Assembly (NCBI RefSeq): GCF_028009165.1
Contig: NC_079241.1
Location: 4,650,001-4,714,000 of the forward strand
DNA from: Akanthomyces muscarius
Taxonomy: Eukaryota; Ascomycota; Sordariomycetes; Hypocreales; Cordycipitaceae
Reading direction: 5' to 3'
DNA: 64,000 nt
The notes beneath the pieces were generated by a model, which worked only from the letters and a program-made list of their open reading frames with translations, did no database searches and was not told the origin of the DNA. Made by a program: the position numbers and the translations under genes. This document shows positions 47,901 to 56,819 of the stretch, one piece after another (the first letter of the stretch is position 1; each line of letters starts with the position of its first letter).

Positions 47901-50900
47901 CAGACTCTGTTCCCCGCCGCTGGTTTCCTCGTCATGGCTGTTGAGGCAGCCCGCATTGCTGGCCGTGCCGAAGCCATTCAGGCCATTGAACTGAAGGACT
48001 CTGCTATTCACCGTGCTCTGGCCATCAGCGAGGACAAGGGTATCGAGACTCTCTTCACTCTCTCTAATGTCACCATCACTGAGACTGGTGATGGCACTTC
48101 CGTCCTGACTGCCCGCTTTGCTTGCGACGCTTGTCTTCAGAAGCAGTCTGACAACTTCGTCTCCATTGCCAGCGGTGATGTTATCATGACCTACGGCACT
48201 CCTTCTTCCTCCGCTCTTGTTGAGTACCCTAAGGAAGAGGGTCTTGGCATGCTCGACGTCGATGCCGACCTTTTCTACGCTTACCTTGCCAACATTGGCT
48301 ACAACTACGCCGACATGTTCAAGGGTATCACCTCCCTCCGCAGAACCACTGACCTCGCCCAGGGTGTCATCACCACCAAGGTTCCCGAGTCTCTGGCGAA
48401 CGACCCCATCGATCAATTCCTCCTCCACCCCTCTACTCTCGATGTTGCTTTCCAGGCCATCTTCGCTGCCATCTCCTTCCCCGGTGATGGTGCTCTCTGG
48501 GCTCTGCACATTCCCACTACCATTCGCCGTGTCACCATCAACCCTGTTGTTTGCCCCATGAACGGTGGTGTTGATGAGCAGGTCCGCTTCTCTGCCACTT
48601 CCAACCGTGCCGACGATGGTACCTTCTCTGGCTGTGTCGATATCTTCCCTGTTCACAGCGAGTACTCGATGTGCCAGGTTGAGGGTCTCGAGGTCAGCCC
48701 CGTCTCCCCTCCCACTGCGAAGGATGACCGCCCTTTCTTCGGTCAGACCAACCACTGGCTCAGCCTTCCTGATGCTGATTCCTTCGCCACTGCCCTTCGC
48801 ATCAGCTCTGCCCAGGAGACTGAGAAGTCTCAGCTCGACCGCCTTGCTGTTTCGTACCTTCGCAACATTCTCCAGTCCTCCAACCACGAGACTGACCAGC
48901 TCAAGGGCTGGGCTCAGACTGTTCTTGCCAACCTTGGCAAGAAGGGCTCTCTTCCCGCCATCGAGCAGTCTGAGGTTGCTGTTCAGGACAACTCTGCCTA
49001 CAACACCAACTTCAGCATCCTGAAGACCATTGGTGCCGGTATTGAGAAGGGCGAGCTTCCCCAGGGCACTGACGCCGCTACTCTTCTCAACACCTTCTAC
49101 GAGACTTCTCTCGGTGCTGCTGAGGCTCGCGAGGCTCTCGGTGTTCTTGCCCTGCAGATTGTCCGCCGCTACCCTCACATGAACATTCTTGACCTCTCCA
49201 GCGGCTCTGGCAGTGTCACCAAGACTGTCATGGACAAGATTGGTGCCCTCTTCTCCGCTTACACCTGCACTGGTGCCACTGATGAGCACTTTGCTCAGCT
49301 CTCCAAGGAGTACCCTGCTATCTCCACCAAGACCATTGACTTCTCTGAGGATCTTGAGGAGCAGGGCTTCTTCGCCGGTGCTTATGACCTTGTCATTGCT
49401 GGCAACGGTTTCCACAGCATCAAGGACAACGTTGAGGGCATGCAGAAGCTCCGCTCTCTCGTCCGTCCTGGTGGTTACCTACTGGCCCAGCAGATTACCA
49501 ACTCTGAGTCTGCTCATGTTGGCCTGACTGTTGCCAGCGTTGCCCTCCAGCCTGAGGAGATCAGCAGCACTGCTTCTCTTGTCGCTGATCTCGGCGAGTA
49601 CGATGACATTTTCCGCACTGCTGGCTTCTCTGGCATTGACACCGTCACTCCCGACTCTGCCAGCCCCTTCACCGTCTTTGTCTCCCAGGCTATTGACCAG
49701 CAGATCCTCAACATCCGTGAGCCTCTGCAGTCTAGCAAGGTTGAGCTCGAACACGTTCTCCTCATTGGTGGCCAGCGCTTCCAGGTTTCTCGCATGGTCG
49801 AGACCATGAAGAAGTCCCTGGCTCCTTACGCCAAGAACATCGACACCATCCGCTCTCTCAACGAGCTCGATGCTTCTATGTTGGCCACTCGTCCTTACAT
49901 CATCTCGCTTACCGAGCTTGATGACCCTTTCTTCGAGAACCTTACGGAGACCAAGTGGGAAAATCTCAAGACCCTCTTCTTCCGTTCTCGCTACATCCTC
50001 TGGGCTACTCAGGGTGCCAACGGCGATGCTCCTTATGCCAACGTCATGAAGGGTGTTGTCCGCTGCATGCTTGTTGAAATTCCCCATCTTCACGCCCAGA
50101 TGTTCAACGTGGAGGGTCAGCTGAAGCCCGAGCAGCACGCTCAGACTATGGTCGAATCTGTTATGCGCCTTCATATCTCCGACACCTGGAAGGACAAGGT
50201 CCCTGCCTATGATCCTCTCTGGACTGTCGAGCGTGAATACATGCTCAAGGATGACAAACTCTGGATCATGCGCTACGATTCGGAAGAGAATCTTAACGCT
50301 GGCTACAACGCTCTCCGTCGCCGTGTCGTCCAGGACGTTTCTACCAAGGATCAGGTTGTTGCCCTCACCCCCGAGAAGCAGCTCCAGCAGTACCGCCTCT
50401 CCCCCAAGGCCACTGTTGAGATTGAGGGCATCCCCAACAGCACCATCACTGTCCACCAGTCCCTCTCGTCCGCCATCAAGGTTGAGAACCTTGGTTTCAT
50501 GCATCTCAGTGTTGGTAAGGAGGCTGAGACTGGCTCAACTGTTGTTGCTCTGTCCGAGAAGAACCAGTCCTCTCTCACCCTTCCCAAGTCTCGTCTTCTC
50601 CCCGTTGATGTCCCCGAGGGTCAGGAGCGCAGCCTCCTCATGGCTATTGCCTGCAACATGCTTGCTTCTGACCTGCTTGGCAAGGTCACTGCTGGTGACC
50701 GTATCGTCCTCCACGAGCCTCCCACGGTTCTGACCAAGCTCCTGACTGAGCGTGTCGCCAATACTGGCGTCCAGCTGCTCTTCACCACCACCCGGAGAAA
50801 GGCCGCTCTCCAGGCTCAGTGGAAGCACATCCACGCTTACAGCACTGACCGTGACATGCGCCAGATCACTGCCGCAAACACTGCCGTCTTTGTTGACTTC

Positions 50901-53900
50901 TCCAACAATGAGAAGCGCCGTGATGTTGTTGAGCACCTCACCGAGGGTCTTCCTTTCGGTACCCGCAAGTACGAGCTCGGTGATTTCCTGCCTTCCCGTT
51001 CTATCCTCTACTCCGACAGCACCGAGGAGCAGGTCAGCGCTGCTCTCGAGAAGGCCCACTCGACCGCCACCGCTGAGCGCAGCTCCGTTCCCTTTGACAC
51101 TGTCGCCAACACTCGTGTCCAGCAGATCGCCGGAGACGCTGACTTGGCCGAGACTCTCACCACTGTTGACTGGACCGATGCTACTCCTTTCCCTGCTAGT
51201 GTCACACTCGCCATGGACGAAGTCAACTTCCGCCCCGACCGTACTTACTTCCTCATTGGTATGACTGGTTCTCTGGGTCTGTCTACCTGCGAGTACATGA
51301 TGGAGCGTGGTGCCCGCTTCTTTGCCCTGTCCTCTCGTCGCCCCAACGTTGACAAGCGCTGGCTCGAAAAAGTCAGCAAGGCTTACGGCGCTGTCGTCAA
51401 GGCTTTCCCTCTTGACATCACCAGCCGCGCCAGTCTCCAGAAGGTGCACGATGACATCAACGACACCATGCCTCCCATTGCTGGTGTCGCCAACGGTGCC
51501 CTGATCATGCGCGATGGTCTCTTCATGGATTCCAGCTGCGACACCATGAACGAGGCTCTTGGTCCCAAGGTCGCTGGTTCCGTCTTCCTCGACGACCTCT
51601 TCTACAACGTCAACCTGGACTTCTTCATGCTCTACTCTTCCCTTGTCTACGTCACTGGTAACATCGGTCAGACTTCCTATGCTGCCGGTAACGGTTTCAT
51701 GGTTAGCTTGGTCCACGGTCGTCGCGCTCGTGGCCTCAACGCTTCCGTTATGAACCTCGGTGGTATCAGTGGTATCGGTTACATCACCCGCACTGACCAC
51801 GGTATTCTGGGCAAGCTTGACATTCTCGGTTATGGTATCATGTCTGAGCTTGACTACAAGTACTTCTTTGCCGAGTCCGTCATGGCTGGCGCTTCTGACT
51901 CTGGTCGCAACCCTGAGGTCTCTGCCGGTCTTCGTTATGTCCAAAAGACTGAGAAGAACCCTCCCAAGTGGGTTGTTGACCCCAAGTTCTCTCACTACGT
52001 CATTGACCGCACTTCTCGTGATGGTGGTGACAAGGGTGGCGAGAGCGGTATGTCTACCAAGGCCCAGCTTCTCGAGGCTACCACCGAGAAGGATGCCTTC
52101 AACATCATCCTGAACGCCCTCATTGCTATGCTTAGCAAGAAGCTTGACCTTCCTGCTGGCGAGAGCGTCCACTCGGATGTTGCCATTGTTGAAATGGGTG
52201 TCGACTCTCTCGTTGCTGTCGACCTCCGCTCGTGGTTCTCCAGCGAGTTCGAGCACGACATTCCCGTCATCAAGATTCTTGGTGGTGCCACCCTCGCCGA
52301 CCTGGTCGAAGACACGGTCGCTAACATGTCTCCCGATATCTGCCCTAACATCGCTGGTGGCTCTGGTGATGATGCTGATGCTAAGCCTGAGGCTGCCGCT
52401 GAAGCTCCTACCCCTGCCGCTGCTGTTGAGACTTCCAGTGGTGACTCTGCTTCCTCCAGCGATGAGCGTGAGAGCGCTACCTCTGTCGAGACTGCTCCCG
52501 CCCCCGCTGCCAAGCCTACCAAGGAGGTTGTTGCTGCTCCCGAGCCCACGGTTGCTGTTGTGCCCAAGAAGAACTTTGTGCGTGAGGAGAAGATGACCCA
52601 CGGTTGCTCTCGCTTTTGGTTCCTCCGCCAGTACCTCGAGGACTCTACCTGCTTCAACGTCCTGGTCCAGACTCGTCTCAACGGCAAGATTGATTCTGCA
52701 CGTCTCCAGGAGGCTGTCCGCAAGCTTGGTGCCCGCCATGAGTCTCTCCGCACTGCCTTCTTCGTCTCCGAGAAGGGTGAGCCTCGCATGGGTGTCATGA
52801 CTGACTCCCTTCTCCGCCTCGAGGTTGAGAAGATCCAGGAGATCAGCCAGGCTGAGAAGGCCTACAAGGACATGATGGGCTACAACTTTGACATTGAGCG
52901 TGGTGAGGTCATCCGCATGCGCCTGCTATCCCTCTCCGAGACCGACCACGTCTTCATCTTCGGTGTTCACCACATTGCCATGGACGGCTTCTCTTTCAAC
53001 CTCATGATTCGCGATCTCGACATGATGTACCAGGGCAAGCCTGTTCCTCAGATCCCTGCTCAGTTCACCGATTTTGCTATCCAGCAGCGTCGCGATGTCG
53101 AGGCCGGTCGCATGCGCAACGACATTGCCTTCTGGAAGAAGACTTTCTCCACCATTCCCGACCCTCTCCCTCTCTTCCCCTTCACTGGTGTCGGCAACCG
53201 CATGCCTCTTGTCAAGTACGAGCACGAGGAAGTTGAGATCAACTTGGACGCCGCCATGGCCCAGAAGATCCGCAGCCTCTGCCGCCAGAACCGCTGCACT
53301 ACTTTCCACTTCTTCCTTGCCACCTTCCAGATCTTCCTTTCCAAGTGGCTTGAGGTCGATGATCTCTGCATTGGTATCGCTGATGCCAACCGCAGTGACA
53401 TCAAGACCCTGTCCACCATCGGTTTCCTTCTCAACCTTGTCCCTCTCCGCTTCGGTGCTCTGAACGGAAAGGCTCCTTTCTCCAGTGTCCTTGCTGCTGC
53501 TAAGCAGACTGCTTACAACAGCCTGGCTCACTCCAAGCTTCCTTTCGACCTCCTCCTTGAGGAGCTCAACCTCCCCCGCTCCTCTTCTACTAGCCCTCTG
53601 TTCCAGGCCTTCCTCGACTACCGTCAGCTTGCCGTCAAGACCCCTCCCATGCTGGAGTCTAACGCCGAGGGCGAGCAGAACTTTGGTGCTACTGCCTACG
53701 ACATTGTCCTTGATGTTACTGACTACGCTATGGCTGACATCAAGATCAAGTGGCAGACCCAGAAGGCCCTTTACAACACCAAGCACACCGAGGCCCTGAT
53801 GGAGAGCTACATGAACCTCCTCAACCACTTCGCCAACAGCGCCACTTCTTCTGTCGAGTCTGCTCCTCTCTACCGCTCTGAGGACGTTGCTGCCGCCGTT

Positions 53901-56819
53901 CAGGCTGGCCAGGGCTCTCAGTTCGATGCTCAGTGGCCTGAGACCATCTCCCTGAAGATTGATGAGATGTCTGCCAAGGCCCCCGAGGGTGTCGCTCTTG
54001 TCGATGCCTCCAACAAGTTCACTTACAACTCCATGAACCGTCTCATGGATCAGATCACCGAAGAACTTGTGCAGGGTGGTGTGAAGCCTGGCGACAAGGT
54101 CGGCATCTTCCAGCAGCCTTCTAGCCTCTGGATCAGCTCTCTCCTCGCTGTCTGGCGTGCCGGTGCCGTCTATGTCCCTCTTGACCCCCGCAACGGCGTC
54201 CCTCGTCTTGCTTCCACCGTCGGTGTTGTTCAGCCCCAGGCTATTATCCACGACAGCGCCAATGCCAAGGATGTTGCTGCTCTTGCTGCCCCTGCCGGTG
54301 CCAGCATTATCAACATCAATGATGTCCGCAAGAAGGATTCTTCCGTTTCTCGTCGCCCTAACCTTTCAACTGGCAACTCCTCTGCCATCATTGTTTCCAG
54401 CTCTGGCTCCACCGGTGTTCCCAAGTGTATCGAAGTCCGCCACTCCAGCTTGGTCAACCTCTTCGAGGGTGACAGCCAGACCTGGAAGCTCGGCACTGCC
54501 AAGGTCCTTCAGCAGAGTGCTTTCAGCTTCGATATCTCTCTGGATCAGATCATGACTGCTTTCATCAACGCTGGTACTCTCTATGTCGCCTCCGAGGAAG
54601 AGCGCACCAACCCTGAGCTGATTGCCAAGGTCATCGTTGAGAACGACATCAACTACACTACCGCTACTCCTTCCGAGTACTCCAACTGGATCGGCTTTGC
54701 CACTGATATCCTCTCCAAGGCTTCCAGCTGGCGCATCGCCAACGTTGGTGGTGAAGGCTGGAACAGCACCCTTCGCGACTCCTTCGCCAACCTCAAGCTT
54801 TCCGAGCTTATGATTCGCAACAACTACGGTCCCGCCGAGGCCAGTGTCTGGGCTACCCGCCACCCCATTCAGTACCCTGGCAACGGCACTCTCATTCCCG
54901 CCGGTCCTGCCCTCCCCAACTACTCTTTCTACATCATTGACAAGAAGAACAACGTTGTTCCCATTGGTGTCCAGGGTGAGATCCTGATTGGTGGTGCTGG
55001 TGTCGCTGTCGGATACTACAAGAACGCCGAGCTCACCAACGAGAAGTTCATCGTTGACAAGCATGCTTCCGAGACCCACATTGCCAAGGGCTGGAACCGT
55101 GCCTACAAGACTGGTGACAAGGGCTACCTGACCGAAGACGGTACTCTGATCGTTCAGGGCCGTATCAGTGGTGACACTCAGATCAAGCTCCGCGGTTTCC
55201 GTATTGAGCTTGAAGACATCGAGACCACCATTGTCCACGCTTCTCAGGGTGTTCTTACTCGTGCTGTCGCCAGCGTTCGTGGCGATGGTCCTGCTAGTTT
55301 CCTAGTTGCCTTTGCTGAGTTTGCTGATGGCTACCCTGCCGATGAGCAGGACGCTTACCTTTCCAAGCTCATCCCCAAGCTGCCTCTGCCTCAGTACATG
55401 CGCCCCAACATGATGATCCCCATCGTCGACATCCCCGTCAACTCGCACAACAAGGTCAACCGCCTTGCCATTGCTACCCTCCCTCTCCGCACTTCCTCCT
55501 CTGACAACTCCTCTAACACCGAGCTCACGGAAACCGCCAAGACTATCCGTGATATCTGGGTTGAGATCCTTCCTGAAACTATCATTCAGAACACTACCCT
55601 CAACGCCTCCAGTGACTTCTTCGTCCTTGGTGGCAACTCTCTCCTTACCGTCCGCCTCCAGTCTCGTCTCCGTGAGATCTATGGTGTCTTTGTTCCTCTC
55701 ATCAAGATCATGGAGTCTTCCACCCTCTCTGGCCTCGGCAACACCCTGGACGAGCTTATGTCCAGCACGGAGCTCAACTGGGATGTCGAGACTGCCCTCA
55801 GCGACGAGATGCTGAGCGTCACTCCTGTCAACGCAAAGACTACTCGCCCCAAGACCTCTGACCTCACTGTTATCCTCACTGGTGTTTCCGGTTTCATTGG
55901 TCGCCACCTCCTCCAGCGCCTGATCGAAGACAAGAATGTTTCCGCCATCCACTGTGTGGCTGTTCGCAACATCGAGATGGACAGCCCCTCCCGCCAGAAG
56001 ATGAAGGCTCTCATTGCCTCCACCGACAAGGTCCAGCTCCACCCAGGTGATCTCTCTGAGCCTCGTCTTGGTCTCTCCGAGGCCGAGTTCGAGACTCTCT
56101 CCAAGAAGGCCGACATGATTGTGCACAGCGGTGCCAACCGTTCCTTCTGGAGTGCCTACGACATGGTTCGCGCCCCCAACGTGCAGTCTACCAAGGAGCT
56201 TGCTCTGATGGCTGCTACTGCGCTCCGTGACTCCAACAAGGTCGTCCCCTTCCACTTCATGTCCGGTAGTGAGGATGCCGGCGTCGAGCCCTCCACTGAT
56301 GGTTCCAACGGCTACGTCGCCTCCAAGTGGGCCAGTGAGCAATTCCTCCAGCGCTTCTCTGACAAGCTTGGTCTTCCCGTCCACGTTCACCGACAGCTTC
56401 CTGTCCCTGAGGGCCGCACCGCACAGGGTGAGGAACTCGACAGCATTCTGCAAGAGTTTGTCGATGTTGCTGCCAAGATGCCTGAGCTGCCCAACCCTGA
56501 CACATGGCGCGGCTACTACGACCTGATCCCCGCCGACCGTCTCTCTGACGACGTCGTTGATCTGGCCATGTCTGCTCTGGTTTCTACCGACAACACCTTC
56601 AGCAAGCACTCTCACTACAGCTCTGTCCGCATGGACATTGGTGAAGTGATCAAGAAGATTGACTCTCTTGATGAGTACAAGAACACCGATCGTCCCCTAA
56701 TCCCTGCTCACGTTTGGGTTGGTAAGGCCAAGATCGCCGGTTTCAGATACCAGTTCTCCACCATGAAGATGTCCCTGCAAGATGCCGAGGGCAAGAACAT
56801 GGGCTTCCTTGAGCGGTAA
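44982..56819 (+). CDS. Highly reducing PKS-NRPS hybrid (KS-AT-DH-MT-ER0-KR-ACP-C-A-T-R)
   Basis: This is an intronless gene for 3945 aa. KS: DTACSSS with Cys177, EAHGTGT with His316, GHTEGT with His357. AT: GQGAQWATMGRD near 548 and GHSSGE with Ser642. DH: HNIQGQTLFP with His969, and Asp1154. MT: LDLSSGSGS near 1402, an altered SAM loop. The 1650-2060 region looks like a degenerate ER. KR: IGMTGSLG near 2091, Tyr2233 and Asn2237. ACP: GVDSL with Ser2409. After an Ala/Pro/Glu-rich linker come the C domain (HHIAMDG, His2664), the A domain (SSSGSTGVPK, NYGPAEAS, YKTGDKGY), T (LGGNSLL, Ser3553) and R (LTGVSGFIG, with Tyr3778 and Lys3782). The cell likely makes an aminoacyl polyketide and releases it reductively. 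Many known relatives make toxins, but the product here is not recognised. Codon use is strongly biased and antisense stops are rare. Confidence 0.95.
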   Translation: MPSHQNEPIAIIGNACRFPGDSTSPSKLWDLLKQPREVSRNIDRFQSAGFYNKDGHYHGASNVQHSYLLNEDPRLFDAQFFNIPPGEAESIDPQQRMILETVYDAVETSGLVLENLRGTNTAVYVGVMCDDYGNICYVDQESIPTYAATGTARSILSNRVSFIFDWRGPSMTIDTACSSSLVALHQGVQVLRSGNAPVAVAAGANLIFSPNMFIAESNLNMLSPTGHSQMWDANADGYARGEGIAAVVMKRLSDAIRDGDNIECIIRETGVNQDGHTPGITMPSQEAQTRLIHETYARAGLDLSKPEDRPQYFEAHGTGTKAGDGVESKAIYKAFFPESDDEHDTLWVGSIKTIIGHTEGTAGIAGIMKASLAIQNNTIPPNMHFNTLNPEIKPYYGKLQIATTAQNWPKLAAGSVPRASINSFGFGGTNAHAIIEAYVPEAPKALTQAAPAVANPLALTFSATSEKSLTNLMANYLEYLSENSEVDIGKLAWTLHDRRSTFTYRSSVAAQTQDELVTKLQKAVEDQQSGNSSAVTRGTSAKKNLLGVFTGQGAQWATMGRDLIQSSKFAENIIDKLEKSLGELPEGDRPSWSLKEQMCCDPSKSRITEGELSQPLCTAVQVMLIEMLKVAGIEFDSVVGHSSGEIGAAYASGFINATDAIRIAYYRGRYAYLARGPEGQRGGMLAAGTTLEDARELCELPAFEGRASVAAYNSSGSVTLSGDLDAIEEIKEVLDDEKMFNRQLKVDTAYHSHHMIPCSKKYYEALDACKINIMTPSGRTKWYSSVYDGKVMEPCDALKHQYWVDNMVNIVLFATALGSALTNSEPKLTQAIEVGPHAALKGPASTVIEETIKSTIPYTGTLARGQNDVSSMASCFAFLWAQFGRSSADWKAYYGLFAESTPETMLNLPSYPFNHERLFWFEARKSRVNRLREDPAHVLLGTRTDTINEREIRWRNYIHSGEIPWLQGHNIQGQTLFPAAGFLVMAVEAARIAGRAEAIQAIELKDSAIHRALAISEDKGIETLFTLSNVTITETGDGTSVLTARFACDACLQKQSDNFVSIASGDVIMTYGTPSSSALVEYPKEEGLGMLDVDADLFYAYLANIGYNYADMFKGITSLRRTTDLAQGVITTKVPESLANDPIDQFLLHPSTLDVAFQAIFAAISFPGDGALWALHIPTTIRRVTINPVVCPMNGGVDEQVRFSATSNRADDGTFSGCVDIFPVHSEYSMCQVEGLEVSPVSPPTAKDDRPFFGQTNHWLSLPDADSFATALRISSAQETEKSQLDRLAVSYLRNILQSSNHETDQLKGWAQTVLANLGKKGSLPAIEQSEVAVQDNSAYNTNFSILKTIGAGIEKGELPQGTDAATLLNTFYETSLGAAEAREALGVLALQIVRRYPHMNILDLSSGSGSVTKTVMDKIGALFSAYTCTGATDEHFAQLSKEYPAISTKTIDFSEDLEEQGFFAGAYDLVIAGNGFHSIKDNVEGMQKLRSLVRPGGYLLAQQITNSESAHVGLTVASVALQPEEISSTASLVADLGEYDDIFRTAGFSGIDTVTPDSASPFTVFVSQAIDQQILNIREPLQSSKVELEHVLLIGGQRFQVSRMVETMKKSLAPYAKNIDTIRSLNELDASMLATRPYIISLTELDDPFFENLTETKWENLKTLFFRSRYILWATQGANGDAPYANVMKGVVRCMLVEIPHLHAQMFNVEGQLKPEQHAQTMVESVMRLHISDTWKDKVPAYDPLWTVEREYMLKDDKLWIMRYDSEENLNAGYNALRRRVVQDVSTKDQVVALTPEKQLQQYRLSPKATVEIEGIPNSTITVHQSLSSAIKVENLGFMHLSVGKEAETGSTVVALSEKNQSSLTLPKSRLLPVDVPEGQERSLLMAIACNMLASDLLGKVTAGDRIVLHEPPTVLTKLLTERVANTGVQLLFTTTRRKAALQAQWKHIHAYSTDRDMRQITAANTAVFVDFSNNEKRRDVVEHLTEGLPFGTRKYELGDFLPSRSILYSDSTEEQVSAALEKAHSTATAERSSVPFDTVANTRVQQIAGDADLAETLTTVDWTDATPFPASVTLAMDEVNFRPDRTYFLIGMTGSLGLSTCEYMMERGARFFALSSRRPNVDKRWLEKVSKAYGAVVKAFPLDITSRASLQKVHDDINDTMPPIAGVANGALIMRDGLFMDSSCDTMNEALGPKVAGSVFLDDLFYNVNLDFFMLYSSLVYVTGNIGQTSYAAGNGFMVSLVHGRRARGLNASVMNLGGISGIGYITRTDHGILGKLDILGYGIMSELDYKYFFAESVMAGASDSGRNPEVSAGLRYVQKTEKNPPKWVVDPKFSHYVIDRTSRDGGDKGGESGMSTKAQLLEATTEKDAFNIILNALIAMLSKKLDLPAGESVHSDVAIVEMGVDSLVAVDLRSWFSSEFEHDIPVIKILGGATLADLVEDTVANMSPDICPNIAGGSGDDADAKPEAAAEAPTPAAAVETSSGDSASSSDERESATSVETAPAPAAKPTKEVVAAPEPTVAVVPKKNFVREEKMTHGCSRFWFLRQYLEDSTCFNVLVQTRLNGKIDSARLQEAVRKLGARHESLRTAFFVSEKGEPRMGVMTDSLLRLEVEKIQEISQAEKAYKDMMGYNFDIERGEVIRMRLLSLSETDHVFIFGVHHIAMDGFSFNLMIRDLDMMYQGKPVPQIPAQFTDFAIQQRRDVEAGRMRNDIAFWKKTFSTIPDPLPLFPFTGVGNRMPLVKYEHEEVEINLDAAMAQKIRSLCRQNRCTTFHFFLATFQIFLSKWLEVDDLCIGIADANRSDIKTLSTIGFLLNLVPLRFGALNGKAPFSSVLAAAKQTAYNSLAHSKLPFDLLLEELNLPRSSSTSPLFQAFLDYRQLAVKTPPMLESNAEGEQNFGATAYDIVLDVTDYAMADIKIKWQTQKALYNTKHTEALMESYMNLLNHFANSATSSVESAPLYRSEDVAAAVQAGQGSQFDAQWPETISLKIDEMSAKAPEGVALVDASNKFTYNSMNRLMDQITEELVQGGVKPGDKVGIFQQPSSLWISSLLAVWRAGAVYVPLDPRNGVPRLASTVGVVQPQAIIHDSANAKDVAALAAPAGASIININDVRKKDSSVSRRPNLSTGNSSAIIVSSSGSTGVPKCIEVRHSSLVNLFEGDSQTWKLGTAKVLQQSAFSFDISLDQIMTAFINAGTLYVASEEERTNPELIAKVIVENDINYTTATPSEYSNWIGFATDILSKASSWRIANVGGEGWNSTLRDSFANLKLSELMIRNNYGPAEASVWATRHPIQYPGNGTLIPAGPALPNYSFYIIDKKNNVVPIGVQGEILIGGAGVAVGYYKNAELTNEKFIVDKHASETHIAKGWNRAYKTGDKGYLTEDGTLIVQGRISGDTQIKLRGFRIELEDIETTIVHASQGVLTRAVASVRGDGPASFLVAFAEFADGYPADEQDAYLSKLIPKLPLPQYMRPNMMIPIVDIPVNSHNKVNRLAIATLPLRTSSSDNSSNTELTETAKTIRDIWVEILPETIIQNTTLNASSDFFVLGGNSLLTVRLQSRLREIYGVFVPLIKIMESSTLSGLGNTLDELMSSTELNWDVETALSDEMLSVTPVNAKTTRPKTSDLTVILTGVSGFIGRHLLQRLIEDKNVSAIHCVAVRNIEMDSPSRQKMKALIASTDKVQLHPGDLSEPRLGLSEAEFETLSKKADMIVHSGANRSFWSAYDMVRAPNVQSTKELALMAATALRDSNKVVPFHFMSGSEDAGVEPSTDGSNGYVASKWASEQFLQRFSDKLGLPVHVHRQLPVPEGRTAQGEELDSILQEFVDVAAKMPELPNPDTWRGYYDLIPADRLSDDVVDLAMSALVSTDNTFSKHSHYSSVRMDIGEVIKKIDSLDEYKNTDRPLIPAHVWVGKAKIAGFRYQFSTMKMSLQDAEGKNMGFLER

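Noticed and set aside
47142..49415. Antisense open frame of 757 codons in the PKS-NRPS gene
   Set aside because: It mirrors the biased sense codons (TTA, CTA and TCA avoided), shows no domain, and lies inside a gene with many verified PKS motifs.
50535..52739. Antisense open frame of 734 codons in the PKS-NRPS gene
   Set aside because: Same cause as above: codon bias opens the reverse strand over the KR and ACP region.
44982..56819. Assignment to a named pathway (fusarin, cytochalasin, tenellin or similar)
   Set aside because: Domain order fits many of these, but the neighbouring genes do not match any set I recall, so no name is given.
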